The position numbers were made by a program, and so were the translations under genes. Below are positions 1 through 9,437 of a stretch of 64,000 nt of DNA, piece after piece. The number at the start of each line of letters is the position of its first letter. The stretch's first letter is position 1. The DNA comes from Oscillospiraceae bacterium (GTDB taxonomy: Bacteria > Bacillota > Clostridia > UBA1381 > UBA9506). Below the pieces are notes generated by a model. That model was not told the DNA's origin and did no database searches. It saw nothing but the letters and a program-made list of their open reading frames with translations. The stretch lies in NCBI GenBank assembly GCA_015069045.1, contig SVJJ01000008.1, positions 17,450 through 81,449 of the forward strand, given 5' to 3'.

Positions 1-1
1 T

Positions 2-862
2 GAACAAAATCCCGGCGGTGCACCGGCAAATGTGGCATGTGCATGTGCCAAGCTGGGGCTTTCAACAGCCTTTATCGGTAAAGTAGGGCAGGATATGCAT
101 GGTAATTTTTTAATTGATACTTTGCAGAACTGTGGTGTTGATACAAGTTATATGGTACAAGATGAAACGGTCTTTACAACTTTGGCATTTGTTAAACTAA
201 GTGAAAACGGCGACAGAAGCTTTTCCTTTGCCAGAAAAGGCAGTGCCGATGTTATGCTTCGCGAGGATGAGTTGAATTATGAAACCTTGCAAAATACAGA
301 GATTTTACATTTTGGGTCCCTTTCTTTAACGGATGAGCCTTCAAAAACAGCGGTGCTTACAGCTGTGAAGAAAGCAAAAGAGGCAGGGGTTGTTATTTCT
401 TATGATCCTAATTACAGGCCGCTTTTATGGAAATCGGAGCAACAAGCTGTTGAGGCAATGCGCTCTGTTTTGCACATAGTAGACATGATTAAGCTATCTG
501 ACAATGAAACAGAGCTTGTTTGCGGCACAAAAGATATTTACGAAGCGACAGATGTACTTCACCAGCAGGGGATTCAACTGGTATTGTTAACCTGTGGTGG
601 TGATGGCGCCCTTATTTCCTGTCCGGAAGGGAAAATCATGGTTCCGGCAGCGCCTGCTAATGTTGTAGATACAACTGGTGCCGGGGATTCCTTTTTAGGT
701 GGTTTTTTATACAAACTTTGTACGGAAAATCAAGGCTTATGCAATATTACAAAAGAGCAGGCGCAGTCTTATGCCACATTTGCCAATCGTGTGGCGGGGT
801 ATTGCGTATCCGGCCGTGGTGCCATTCCTGCATTGCCCTATTTAAAGGATATTACAGAATAA
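2..862 (+). CDS. PfkB-family sugar kinase (fructokinase-like), 5' end missing
   Basis: An ATP-dependent ribokinase/PfkB-type carbohydrate kinase, probably phosphorylating fructose or a similar sugar in the cytosol. The reading frame is open to the left edge, and its first visible residues, NPGGAPANVA, are the N-terminal PfkB signature, so the gene begins only a few tens of codons outside the window. The C-terminal signature DTTGAGDSFLGGF carries the catalytic Asp in the GAGDSF loop. A GTG at 32 is not the start because it lies inside the conserved signature. A convergent terminator follows. The family is certain; the substrate is inferred. Confidence 0.9.
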   Translation, partial: EQNPGGAPANVACACAKLGLSTAFIGKVGQDMHGNFLIDTLQNCGVDTSYMVQDETVFTTLAFVKLSENGDRSFSFARKGSADVMLREDELNYETLQNTEILHFGSLSLTDEPSKTAVLTAVKKAKEAGVVISYDPNYRPLLWKSEQQAVEAMRSVLHIVDMIKLSDNETELVCGTKDIYEATDVLHQQGIQLVLLTCGGDGALISCPEGKIMVPAAPANVVDTTGAGDSFLGGFLYKLCTENQGLCNITKEQAQSYATFANRVAGYCVSGRGAIPALPYLKDITE

Positions 863-876
863 GGATTAAAAGTTTT

Positions 877-913
877 AAAAAGTGCCGTAGTCAAATTGAC
901 TATGGCACTTTTT
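877..913. terminator. Bidirectional terminator between the sugar kinase and HtrA genes
   Basis: AAAGTGCC-GTAGTC pairs with GACTAT-GGCACTTT around a short AAATT loop. The stem is flanked by A-runs on the left and T-runs on the right, so it can end transcription from both convergent genes. Confidence 0.8.
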
Positions 914-926
914 GGTAAGGAATATT

Positions 927-2246
927 TTAATTAAACCAACTGAAGAAGTCAGAGGGTATTTGTTGTTGGGTTCCCTCCGTTTCGCTTTGAGTTGAGCTCG
1001 GCTTTTCTTCTTGAAGAACCAGCTCTGTTTCGATGGTTTTTCCATCCCGCTTAATTTTTACCTGAATCGAGTCGCCAACCTTGTGTGTATCTCGAATGGC
1101 GTTAATATCGTCAATAGTTTCAATTTTTTCTCCGTCAAAAGCCACAATAACATCTCCGACTTTAATGCCGGCCCGTTCTGCAGCTCCAAAAGCTGTTACA
1201 CTACGAACATATACACCAACAGGCAGGTCATTGGCGCGCCCAATGGCTTCTGTAATATTCTGAGCGGTTATGCCCACTAATGGCCTTCCGGTAACATATC
1301 CGTGTTCAATAATAGATTCTATGACGGGCTTTGCTTCGTTAATAGGAATGGCAAAGCCGAGACCTTCCACATCATATCCGGTGGATTTTGCTGTGTTAAT
1401 ACCAATGAGTTGGCCTTTTTTGTTTAGTAATGCTCCTCCTGAATTACCGGGATTAATGGCGGCATCGGTCTGCAGCATAGTCATTTGTTTGCCATCAATC
1501 ACCATGGACCGATTAATAGCACTTATATAACCAACAGTTAATGTTCCGGCTAATTCATCACGAAGGGGATTGCCAATTGCAAGGGCTATATCTCCCACGC
1601 GAATATTAGATGAATCGCCTAATTCTGCGCTGGGTAGGGACTGGTCGCTTTCAACTTTTAAAACTGCTAAATCAGTTCTTTCATCCGTGCCGACCACCTG
1701 CGCTTCAAAACTTTGCCCCGCAATGGTTTGCACTTGTATGGATGTAGCACCTTCTACGACATGGTTGTTTGTTACAATGTAGCCGTTATCCCGGATAATA
1801 ACCCCGGAACCACTACTCATAGAGGTCTGGGACTGGAGATATCCACCGCCTTGTAGTGTACTTAAAATGCTGACGACAGTTGGTGATGTTTTATCATATA
1901 CCTCAGGTAGAGAGAAAACATCTTCCGAGGTATTATGCGTAACTTGCTGCAGGGTATCATGACCTTCTGTAGTTGTTCCTATTTGTGTGATTTGCGGCAT
2001 GTTAGGATTATTCGCCCCCAGGATTAAAGTGAATACACCTAAAAAAATACTGCAGGTCATGAGCGAACTGATAACCGAAACAAGGAGCGGATGTCGACTG
2101 AAATAGGAAAGTCGTTTAATACGGGGTTTATACACAGATATGGCTTTATCCTTCGGCACAGCATTTTTTACGGCTTGCTCAAAATCATCCTGATGCCATT
2201 CCCTGTTTTCTGTAGAATTTTGATTGTGTTCATAGTTATAATCCAT
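927..2246 (-). CDS. htrA: HtrA/DegP-like membrane-anchored serine protease with PDZ domain
   Basis: Surface quality-control protease that degrades misfolded exported proteins. The 439-residue protein has a charged cytosolic N-terminus, one membrane segment (LLVSVISSLMTCSIFLGVF), a trypsin-like domain and a C-terminal PDZ domain (GITAQNI... VGDVIVAFDGEKI). The triad is visible: His in VTNNHVVEG, Asp in ERTDLAVLKV, Ser in NPGNSGGAL. The start is set at the second Met (MDYNYE) because AGGAGG sits just upstream of it; a start nine codons earlier would place this ribosome site inside the gene. It appears to be transcribed alone. Family certain; stress regulation is inferred from homologues only. 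Confidence 0.93.
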   Translation of the reverse strand: MDYNYEHNQNSTENREWHQDDFEQAVKNAVPKDKAISVYKPRIKRLSYFSRHPLLVSVISSLMTCSIFLGVFTLILGANNPNMPQITQIGTTTEGHDTLQQVTHNTSEDVFSLPEVYDKTSPTVVSILSTLQGGGYLQSQTSMSSGSGVIIRDNGYIVTNNHVVEGATSIQVQTIAGQSFEAQVVGTDERTDLAVLKVESDQSLPSAELGDSSNIRVGDIALAIGNPLRDELAGTLTVGYISAINRSMVIDGKQMTMLQTDAAINPGNSGGALLNKKGQLIGINTAKSTGYDVEGLGFAIPINEAKPVIESIIEHGYVTGRPLVGITAQNITEAIGRANDLPVGVYVRSVTAFGAAERAGIKVGDVIVAFDGEKIETIDDINAIRDTHKVGDSIQVKIKRDGKTIETELVLQEEKPSSTQSETEGTQQQIPSDFFSWFN

Positions 2247-2360
2247 ATGATAGCCTCCTATCAAAAGTTTCAATAATTATATCATAAACTAAGATTATGA
2301 CACTGTTGTGAATAAATTGTTAAATTAAACATTGTTCATAAAAGATTAAATAAATTATAT

Positions 2361-2392
2361 AAAAAACAGCTATCTACATTTTGTAGATAGCT
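2361..2392 (-). terminator. Terminator of the coaD operon
   Basis: Perfect 11 bp stem AGCTATCTACA/TGTAGATAGCT with a 3 nt loop. On the minus strand it is followed by GTTTTTT, just after the stop of the coiled-coil gene at 2411. Confidence 0.85.
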
Positions 2393-2410
2393 ATTTTATA
2401 GTTTCCAATT

Positions 2411-2851
2411 TTAGCGTTTTAAATCTTTTCTGTTTTCACGAATCGTTTCAACCGTATTAATCAAGCTTTCTTCGATTGTTTGTAAAACACCATCTGCATA
2501 CTGGTTGGCGCCTAAACGAATCTCGCGAGCATGATCTTGCGCATTTTCAACAATTTGATTGGCGTTGTCATAAGCTTGCTTTGTGATCTCATGTTCATCA
2601 ATCATGGTAATGATTTTTTCTTCTGCGCCCTTGATAATTGCGGCTGCTTCTTTTTGCGCATCTGCAATAATACGTTGACGCTCATCTTTTACCCATTTGG
2701 CTTGTTTCATTTCGTCGGGATACCTGATTCTGGCTTCCTGTAAGAGATCCAATAGCACATCCTTATCAATGATGCCGCGTCCCACAAAGGGAATTGTGAA
2801 GCTGTGCTCAATTTTATCTTCCAAAGCCTCAATAATTTCTAAAATTTCCAT
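2411..2851 (-). CDS. Coiled-coil protein of unknown function in the coaD operon
   Basis: A 146-residue, highly charged protein with no membrane segment. Residues 1-45 form a conserved-looking head (EALEDKIEHS, PFVGRGIIDKDVLLDLL). The rest is almost entirely helical with heptad-like repeats rich in Ala, Glu and Lys (AQKEAAAIIKGAEEKI). It resembles the DivIVA-like or F0-subunit-b-like 'ATPase' proteins often found after coaD in Clostridia. It ends the rsmD-coaD operon, 2 nt after coaD. A scaffold or cell-division role is a guess from its shape; no catalytic motif is visible. Confidence 0.75.
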   Translation of the reverse strand: MEILEIIEALEDKIEHSFTIPFVGRGIIDKDVLLDLLQEARIRYPDEMKQAKWVKDERQRIIADAQKEAAAIIKGAEEKIITMIDEHEITKQAYDNANQIVENAQDHAREIRLGANQYADGVLQTIEESLINTVETIRENRKDLKR

Positions 2852-2853
2852 AC

Positions 2854-3339
2854 TTACCGCCCCTTTTCAATCTTTTGTTTAACATCTTTATAAATTTCCT
2901 TAGGCAAAAGTTCTGAGAAATCGCCGCCTAAGTTAGCGACTTCCTTTACAATACTGGAACTAATGTATGAATACTTTGCATTTGTGACCATAAAAAAGGT
3001 CTCAATATTATGATTAAGTTGTTTATTTAATAAGGCCATTTGAAATTCATATTCAAAATCAGAAATGGCACGTAAACCCTTAATAACAACCTGCGCTCCT
3101 TGCTGTTCAACAAAATCGACCAACAAACCATCAAAAAAAACAATGCGACAGTTTGGAATATCAGTTGTAGATTTTTTAATTAATTCAACTCGTTCCTTAG
3201 CAGAAAAAAGAGGATTTTTTGAGCTATTATTTAAAACAGCAACAATGACCTCATCAAACAATTTACTGCCTCGACGAATAATGTCTAAATGGCCACAAGT
3301 GATAGGGTCAAAACTGCCGGGATATACTGCAATACTCAT
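2854..3339 (-). CDS. coaD: Phosphopantetheine adenylyltransferase
   Basis: Catalyses the fourth step of coenzyme A synthesis, transferring AMP from ATP to 4'-phosphopantetheine to give dephospho-CoA. The 161-residue length is normal. The nucleotidyltransferase signature [16 protein letters not shown] starts at residue 6 with the ATP-binding T/HxGH-type motif. The C-terminal [10 protein letters not shown] motif binds ATP phosphates. The ATG overlaps the end of rsmD by 4 nt, so the two are translationally coupled, the common firmicute arrangement. Confidence 0.97.
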   Translation of the reverse strand: MSIAVYPGSFDPITCGHLDIIRRGSKLFDEVIVAVLNNSSKNPLFSAKERVELIKKSTTDIPNCRIVFFDGLLVDFVEQQGAQVVIKGLRAISDFEYEFQMALLNKQLNHNIETFFMVTNAKYSYISSSIVKEVANLGGDFSELLPKEIYKDVKQKIEKGR

Positions 3340-3881
3340 AGCGACAACTCTCTTAAAAGCAGAACCCTTGCTCTGCCGTATTTTTTATTACGCACGACTG
3401 AAAAGTTTTCCGGAATAGGAAAATCTAATTCGGTATCTGTTTCACAATAAAGTAGGCCGCCCGACTTCAATAAATGCCGTTTGGCAATCAGGGAAATAGC
3501 GGTTTGTAAATATCCTTCCCGATAGGGAGGATCTAAAAAAATGATATCAAAACAACTGTCTGTATGGGTTAAAAAAGAGATATAATCACTTTTTAGCAGA
3601 GTCGCTTTATCGGTTAAGTGCGTTTTATGTAAGTTTTCTTTTACAACGGACAAAGAGATTGGGGAAATATCCACAAAAACGCAAGAGGAAGCACCCCGAC
3701 TTAATGACTCAATACCTAAGGAACCTGTTCCGGCAAATAAATCTAAAGCATTTGCCCGGACAATTTCGTGACCAAGCATGCTAAAAACCGCTTCTTTTAC
3801 TCGATCGTGGGTGGGGCGAACCGATAATCCATCGGGACAAAGTAACTTTGAACCGCGAGCAGAACCCGAAATGACTCTCAA
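3336..3881 (-). CDS. rsmD: 16S rRNA (guanine966-N2)-methyltransferase
   Basis: SAM-dependent enzyme that methylates G966 of 16S rRNA during 30S assembly. The 181-residue protein starts with [11 protein letters not shown], typical of RsmD. It has the SAM-binding loop [18 protein letters not shown] and the catalytic motif DIIFLDPPY of N2-guanine methyltransferases. It is the first gene of the rsmD-coaD-coiled-coil operon and has a promoter of its own at 3929-3956. Confidence 0.96.
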   Translation of the reverse strand: MRVISGSARGSKLLCPDGLSVRPTHDRVKEAVFSMLGHEIVRANALDLFAGTGSLGIESLSRGASSCVFVDISPISLSVVKENLHKTHLTDKATLLKSDYISFLTHTDSCFDIIFLDPPYREGYLQTAISLIAKRHLLKSGGLLYCETDTELDFPIPENFSVVRNKKYGRARVLLLRELSL

Positions 3882-3928
3882 CTATAACCATCCTTAATTG
3901 CATAAATGCATACTATTATCCATATATT

Positions 3929-3956
3929 ATTTTACATTATTTCTTAAATTTGTCAA
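3929..3956 (-). promoter_or_regulatory. Sigma-A promoter for the rsmD-coaD operon
   Basis: On the minus strand TTGACA (3951-3956) lies 16 bp from TAAAAT (3929-3934), about 50 bp before the rsmD start. Confidence 0.65.
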
Positions 3957-3973
3957 GCAATTTAATATTTTTT

Positions 3974-6016
3974 TTAATTAATTGTAACATGATTGTTAAA
4001 CAAGTCCTCAATTTGCTTAGATAACAGAGTTTTTTCTTTAGCGCTTATAGACAATTTGTTCTCTACATAATTTTGAGCGGCCTCAGTCGTTTGTTGTAAA
4101 AGCATCATATCCGTATAGAGTGATGCAAGACGAAATGGAGGTAATCCATGTTGACGGATGCCGAAAAAATCACCGGGTCCACGTTGTTTTAAATCTGCCT
4201 CTGCAATTTTAAATCCATTTTGTTCTTCCTTCATAACTTGCAAACGAGTTGAGGCGTCTTTGCCATTAGATTGCGATAAAAGGATGCAGTAGGATTTGGA
4301 TGAACCACGGCCTACACGTCCGCGAAGCTGGTGAAGCTGCGATAATCCATACCGTTCTGCATTTTCAATGAGCATAATGGTTGCATTGGGTACATCTACA
4401 CCTACTTCAATTACACTGGTTGCGACCAAAACGGTATGAATCCCTTTTTGAAAATTATACATTACCGCATCCTTTTCTCCGGAGTTCATTTTTCCATGAA
4501 GAATACCAATGGATTCATTTGGAAAGACAGTTGTCTGTAATTTTTTTGCGTATTCGGTAACAGAATGCAGCATTTTATCTTCAGAATCTTCTACAAGGGG
4601 ACAAACAACATAGGCCTGATGGCCAGCGGTTATCTCTTTTTGTATAAAGGAATAAATTCGATTACGATATTGTTCTCCTACAACAAATGTATCAATTTTT
4701 TGTCGGCCTGGCGGCAATTCATCAATAATAGATACATCTAAGTCACCATACATAACTAAGGCTAATGTGCGTGGAATAGGTGTGGCACTCATGACCAGTA
4801 CATGTGGATTTTCCCCTTTCGCAGAAAGGGTTTGTCGCTGGCTAACACCAAAACGATGTTGCTCGTCGGTAATAGCTAAGCCTAAACGGCAGAATTGAAC
4901 TTGGGTACTTAGTAATGCATGGGTGCCTACTATAATTTGTGCGGCACCGGACTGTATGTTTGCTAGGGCTTTTCGACGAGCTGTAACCGGCATGGAACCG
5001 GTGAGGAACTCCACATTAATATGGTGCGGTGCAAACATTTTTTTCAGGTTTTGATAATGCTGCATGGCTAAAATTTCTGTAGGTGCCATAAAAGCTGCTT
5101 GGTAACCGCTTTCTACAGCCGTATACATAGAGGCAGCAGCAACGGCAGTTTTGCCGGAACCCACATCGCCACAGACAAGGCGATTCATCGTGATGCCGCT
5201 TGCCATGTCCTTCATTATTTCATGAAGAACCTGCGTTTGTGCATGGGTAAAAGTGAAGGGAAGTGTAGCTAAAAAGGGTTCGGGAGAAACTGATAAAATA
5301 GAGGCCCTAAAACTATGTTGCCTTTTTTTAATGGAAAATAGGGCAGACTGAAACAAAAATAATTCCTCAAAGGCTAAACGGCGGCGAGCTTTTTCGTAGG
5401 ACGCCTTGTTACATGGGAAGTGCATGTTTGTTACAGCAAAATGATAGTCACAAAGCATATAGGCTTTGCGAAGTGCCTCCGGCAATGTCTCTTGGAGTGT
5501 TCCGCATAATGAGAGGGCTTTTGCTACACAATTGGACACCAAAGTTTCGTTCAACCCACTTGTTAAGGGATATAAGGGTACAATTTTCCCCGTGTTTTTT
5601 TGTTTACCTGGTTGTTCAAAAATAGGTGTTAACATTTGTTTTTTTGGCGTCAATCGCACTTTTCCGTAAAATATGTATGAATCTCCCTTTTTAAAACGAG
5701 CATCTAAGAAAGGATTATTAAACCATACTAATTCTAAAAAACCGGTTCCATCCGATACGCGCAATGTATGAATTTTCATATTTTTTCTAATTATTTTAGT
5801 TTGAAGTTCTCCTACAACTGTGGCATGGATACAGACGGATTCGTTGTGACTAAGCTCAATGATTTTTTTATAAATCTGTCTATTATCATAGCCACGGGGG
5901 TAATGAGCAAGCAAATCTTGGATTGTAAAAATACCCAACCTACCAAAAGCATCGGCCCGTTTAGGACCGACGCCGGTAAGCTGGGTAATACTCATTTGTA
6001 AGGGATTTTCTTCCAT
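3974..6016 (-). CDS. recG: ATP-dependent DNA helicase RecG
   Basis: Helicase that regresses stalled replication forks and branch-migrates Holliday junctions. The 680 residues carry an N-terminal wedge/OB domain (to about residue 180) and two superfamily 2 helicase domains. Motif I is GDVGSGKTAVA, motif II is the RecG-specific DEQHRFG, and motif VI is in QLHQLRGRVGRG. The length matches the family. It follows the DAK-domain gene by 43 nt on the same strand and is probably co-transcribed with it. Confidence 0.97.
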   Translation of the reverse strand: MEENPLQMSITQLTGVGPKRADAFGRLGIFTIQDLLAHYPRGYDNRQIYKKIIELSHNESVCIHATVVGELQTKIIRKNMKIHTLRVSDGTGFLELVWFNNPFLDARFKKGDSYIFYGKVRLTPKKQMLTPIFEQPGKQKNTGKIVPLYPLTSGLNETLVSNCVAKALSLCGTLQETLPEALRKAYMLCDYHFAVTNMHFPCNKASYEKARRRLAFEELFLFQSALFSIKKRQHSFRASILSVSPEPFLATLPFTFTHAQTQVLHEIMKDMASGITMNRLVCGDVGSGKTAVAAASMYTAVESGYQAAFMAPTEILAMQHYQNLKKMFAPHHINVEFLTGSMPVTARRKALANIQSGAAQIIVGTHALLSTQVQFCRLGLAITDEQHRFGVSQRQTLSAKGENPHVLVMSATPIPRTLALVMYGDLDVSIIDELPPGRQKIDTFVVGEQYRNRIYSFIQKEITAGHQAYVVCPLVEDSEDKMLHSVTEYAKKLQTTVFPNESIGILHGKMNSGEKDAVMYNFQKGIHTVLVATSVIEVGVDVPNATIMLIENAERYGLSQLHQLRGRVGRGSSKSYCILLSQSNGKDASTRLQVMKEEQNGFKIAEADLKQRGPGDFFGIRQHGLPPFRLASLYTDMMLLQQTTEAAQNYVENKLSISAKEKTLLSKQIEDLFNNHVTIN

Positions 6017-6059
6017 ACTAATGCCCCTTTAATGTTCTCACAAATTAAAAAGGAGTGAA

Positions 6060-7691
6060 TTATTCAACAGATATAATGTAATAATAAAGAGGTTGCTTGC
6101 CGTTGTGTACCAAAACATCGCAATCAGCATAGGTTTTTTCACAATAAGTACGTAAAACATCAGCTTCTTCATCAGTAACATCCTCACCATAAAAGACGTT
6201 AATAACAGCGCTCTCTTCTGTTACCATATGGGCGAGCAGGTCTTTTGCGACCTGAGCCGGTTCATCACCGGCAGCTGTGATGTTTTTACCCGTTAAACCA
6301 ATAATTTTACCTTCTGGAAGCGTCTCATCACCAAACTTGAACTCGCGAACAGCATAAGTAACATTGCCGGTTTTTACAAAACCAGCGGCTTCGGTCATGG
6401 CGGAAGCATTATCTTCTCCTGATGCATCTTCAGAAAACGCTAATATAGCAGAAATACCTTCGGGAATGGAGCGAGTGGGAATAACAAAAATATTCTTGTC
6501 GGTTAAATCACGCACCTGCTCGGCAGCCATAATAATGTTTTTATTATTGGGTAGAATGTAAATTGTTTCAGCATTGATTTTATTAACGGCTTCTAAAATA
6601 TCCTCTGTACTGGGATTCATTGTCTGACCGCCTAATATAACCTGGTTAACGCCCATATCTCGAAAAAGCTCTTCCATGCCTTCACCGGCAGCAACAGCGG
6701 CAAATCCGTAGGGAACAGCAGGTTCATTGTTGGCAACTGAATCCGATTCTGCTACCAAATTATTGTGCTGATATTTCATATTGTCAATTTTAATATTGAT
6801 GAGAGCACCTAATTTTATAGCCTCCTCAATAACATAACCAGGATTATTGGTGTGAATGTGAACCTTGATAATGGTTTCATCATCTACCACTACCATGGAA
6901 TCACCTTTTTTCTGAATGTTGGCAGCAAATAATTTGCTGGATGCTTTTGGATTGTTTTTCTCAATAATAAATTCTGTACAATAGGCAAATTTAATATCGG
7001 CATCAGCAACCTGCGCTCCGGCACTTTTTTGAGTAGGTGCAGGGAGAACCTCGCCATCTTTGCGCTCAATTAACGTGCCGGTTTCTAAGTATGTCATAGC
7101 ACCCTCTAATAAATAAAGGATACCTTGACCGCCTGAATCTACAACCCCGGCAGCTTTTAATGCCGGTAAAATTTCGGGCGTTCTATCCAGACTGTTTTGT
7201 GCTGCTGTAATGACTGCACCAAGCAGTGCTGTGATTTCATTATCTTTTTCCATATAGGCAGTACCACCTGTGGCACCATCACGGGATACGGAAAGCATAG
7301 TTCCCTCAACGGGTTTCATTACAGCACGGTAAGCTGTTGCAACACCTTCTGTAAAAGCTTCGGCAATATCGTTTGCATCGGCTATTTCACAATTTTTCAG
7401 TCGCTTAGACATGCCACGAAACAACTGTGAAAGAATAACGCCGGAGTTACCTCTGGCACCCCGGAGAGAAGCGCTGGCCACAACATCCATAACTTGGCCT
7501 ACGGAAGAAAAAGAACGATTTGCAAGCTCTGCGGTTGCAGCACTTACCGTCATGGACATATTAGAACCGGTATCGCCATCGGGTACAGGAAATACATTTA
7601 AATCGTTCAATATATTTTTATTATTAACAAGTTTGTTAGCCGCAGAAAGAAAAGCCTTGGTGAGTCCTACGGCATCAATTGTATAAATCAA
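6060..7691 (-). CDS. fakA: DAK2-domain protein, FakA/YloV-like fatty acid kinase subunit
   Basis: Relative of FakA, which phosphorylates fatty acids held by a FakB protein to feed phospholipid synthesis. The 543-residue protein opens with the DhaK/DAK2-type ATP site (NVFPVPDGDTGSNM, then ASLRGARGNSGVI). A middle linker and a C-terminal DegV-like region (EDILEAVNKI, YILPNNKNI, LVHNGKQPLYYY) follow. Gene order Asp23-FakA-RecG is the usual one in Firmicutes. No FakB is in this window. Confidence 0.92.
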   Translation of the reverse strand: MIYTIDAVGLTKAFLSAANKLVNNKNILNDLNVFPVPDGDTGSNMSMTVSAATAELANRSFSSVGQVMDVVASASLRGARGNSGVILSQLFRGMSKRLKNCEIADANDIAEAFTEGVATAYRAVMKPVEGTMLSVSRDGATGGTAYMEKDNEITALLGAVITAAQNSLDRTPEILPALKAAGVVDSGGQGILYLLEGAMTYLETGTLIERKDGEVLPAPTQKSAGAQVADADIKFAYCTEFIIEKNNPKASSKLFAANIQKKGDSMVVVDDETIIKVHIHTNNPGYVIEEAIKLGALINIKIDNMKYQHNNLVAESDSVANNEPAVPYGFAAVAAGEGMEELFRDMGVNQVILGGQTMNPSTEDILEAVNKINAETIYILPNNKNIIMAAEQVRDLTDKNIFVIPTRSIPEGISAILAFSEDASGEDNASAMTEAAGFVKTGNVTYAVREFKFGDETLPEGKIIGLTGKNITAAGDEPAQVAKDLLAHMVTEESAVINVFYGEDVTDEEADVLRTYCEKTYADCDVLVHNGKQPLYYYIISVE

Positions 7692-7707
7692 AATTCACAC
7701 CTCCGAA

Positions 7708-8061
7708 TTAATCCACGCGGATTCCTTCCACGTTAACTGTTACGCATCCAACACGAAAACCGGTCATGTTCTCTACGCTATAGCGGACGCTGCTGATAAT
7801 ACTGTCAGAAATGACTTTGATGTTTACGCCATATTCCACAATAATATGCAAATCTATACTAATTTTATCATTTTCTGTTGAGACTTTAATGCCTTTCGTA
7901 ATGGTGTCCCATTTCAAAAGACTTGCAAAACTGTCAGTCGCGCTTTTATAAGCCATACCCACAACGCCATAGCAACCAGTGGCCACCATGCCGGCTATGT
8001 GTGCAATAACTGTATTGCTCATAATAATGGCGCCTCGTTCATTTTCTGTTTTAATAGCCAT
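7708..8061 (-). CDS. Asp23/Gls24 family envelope stress protein
   Basis: Small Asp23-family protein (117 residues, YloU-like) encoded directly before fakA. Members associate with the membrane and are linked to envelope homeostasis; no enzyme activity is known. The core VIAHIAGMVATGCYGVVGMA and the Cys/Val-rich C-terminus match the family. The start is at MAIKTENE because AAGGAGG lies 8 nt upstream; an upstream in-frame ATG at 8085 lacks a ribosome site. Confidence 0.9.
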   Translation of the reverse strand: MAIKTENERGAIIMSNTVIAHIAGMVATGCYGVVGMAYKSATDSFASLLKWDTITKGIKVSTENDKISIDLHIIVEYGVNIKVISDSIISSVRYSVENMTGFRVGCVTVNVEGIRVD

Positions 8062-8372
8062 AATACAACCTCCTTGTGTAAACATTTTCCTATGTTACAA
8101 TAGTATAACATATTTTTTCTCAAAATACTATAGTTATTTTTAAATTAAAATTAATTTACAATCGTTTGGACGTTTAAAATATATATCACTTGAAGGGTGG
8201 CTGAAAGATTTATAGAAAATATTTTGTAAAAACAATGAAAAAACTTGTAGATGTGTAAATTATGTGATATAATTATTGTGTATATTTATCGTTTATTATT
8301 ATCGATGGTCTTAACATGATTTACCAGTGTTTTACATTGGTGTTTGTATATTATCTGAAAGGATGTGAAGGG
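8062..8372. other. 311 bp divergent intergenic region
   Basis: AT-rich spacer between the leftward Asp23 operon and the rightward nuclease pair. It holds the promoter at 8245-8273. An extended -10-like TGTTATACT on the minus strand near 8100 may serve Asp23. No further ORF or stable hairpin was recognised. Confidence 0.5.
8245..8273 (+). promoter_or_regulatory. Sigma-A promoter for the YhaO/YhaN nuclease pair
   Basis: TTGTAG (8245-8250), 17 bp spacer, TATAAT (8268-8273), about 100 bp before the start at 8373. Confidence 0.7.
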
Positions 8373-9437
8373 ATGAAGTTTGTACATTGTGCAGATTTAC
8401 ATTTGGATACAGCGTTTTCTGGCTTGCAGGATGGAAAATGTGCAGCCATTCGTCAAGCTGAGCTTCGTCGCACCTTTCTTTCGGTTATCAATTTAGCAAA
8501 AGATGCCGATGTCCTTTTATTGGCCGGCGATTTATTTGACCAAGATTCCGTTGAGGCAGAAACAATTCGTGTCTTGCAACAAGGCTTTGCGTCCATTCCA
8601 TCCACCAAAGTGCTGATTGTGGCAGGTAATCATGATCCGCTGACAAAAAAATCTTATTATAATCTAACTTGCTTTTCAGAAAATGTACATATTTTTGGAA
8701 CGGAGCTGGAATGTGTTACCATAGGCGATTGTAATGTGTATGGCGTATCCTTTGGGTCCGGTGTTCAAGATGAACCGATTTTAGAATGTCTGCCTGTAGA
8801 TAAAAGTGGACCATCTGTTTTGTTAATGCATGGGGATTTGGGTGGTAATGCCTATAATCCCATTGGTCGTGAAATGATAGAAAAATCTGATTTTTCTTAT
8901 TTGGCTTTGGGACATGTTCATAGTTATTATCACGAGAAAATCGGGCGTACATTATGTGCCTATCCCGGTTGCCCGGAAGGGCGGGGATTTGATGAATTAG
9001 GGGAAAAAGGTGTGCTTGTAGGTGAGGTTACCGATGGGGGTGTAACTGTGAAGTTTGTTCCCGTTTGCAGTCGTCAATACCGTGAAGTATCTGTGGATGT
9101 AAGTGGTCTTGTAACACATGAGGATATCCTTCAGATTATGCAGGGGACGTGCTTAGATACGCAGGATTTATATAAAGTAATCTTAACGGGTGAAACAGAA
9201 CTTATACCGGATGTAAATGTGTTAGCAGAAGGTATGTCCCAATGTTTTTTTCTTAAGGTTTATGATCATACTCGGCGACCTTTGGATATTGAGGCCTTAG
9301 CTGCCGCTGGTGGTGTGCGTGGAATGCTGGCTCAAAAACTGGCAAGTGGTCTCCTCGGCGAGAAGAGTACTGTTTATCGAAAGGCTTTAGAATATGGGCT
9401 TACCGCCTTAGATGGAAAGCGGGTGAAGCCTTTATGA
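8373..9437 (+). CDS. SbcD/YhaO-like DNA repair exonuclease (metallophosphoesterase)
   Basis: Calcineurin-like phosphoesterase of the Mre11/SbcD type, the nuclease half of a DNA-end-processing complex. The 354-residue protein shows the metal motifs in order: CADLHLD (residues 5-11), LLAGDLFDQD, VAGNHDP, LMHGDLGG and ALGHVHSYY. The start is the Met of MKFVHCADL, preceded by a GAAGGG-type site; the longer frame from 8316 adds an unconserved tail. It overlaps the next gene by 4 nt, the usual pairing of YhaO with YhaN. Confidence 0.92.
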   Translation: MKFVHCADLHLDTAFSGLQDGKCAAIRQAELRRTFLSVINLAKDADVLLLAGDLFDQDSVEAETIRVLQQGFASIPSTKVLIVAGNHDPLTKKSYYNLTCFSENVHIFGTELECVTIGDCNVYGVSFGSGVQDEPILECLPVDKSGPSVLLMHGDLGGNAYNPIGREMIEKSDFSYLALGHVHSYYHEKIGRTLCAYPGCPEGRGFDELGEKGVLVGEVTDGGVTVKFVPVCSRQYREVSVDVSGLVTHEDILQIMQGTCLDTQDLYKVILTGETELIPDVNVLAEGMSQCFFLKVYDHTRRPLDIEALAAAGGVRGMLAQKLASGLLGEKSTVYRKALEYGLTALDGKRVKPL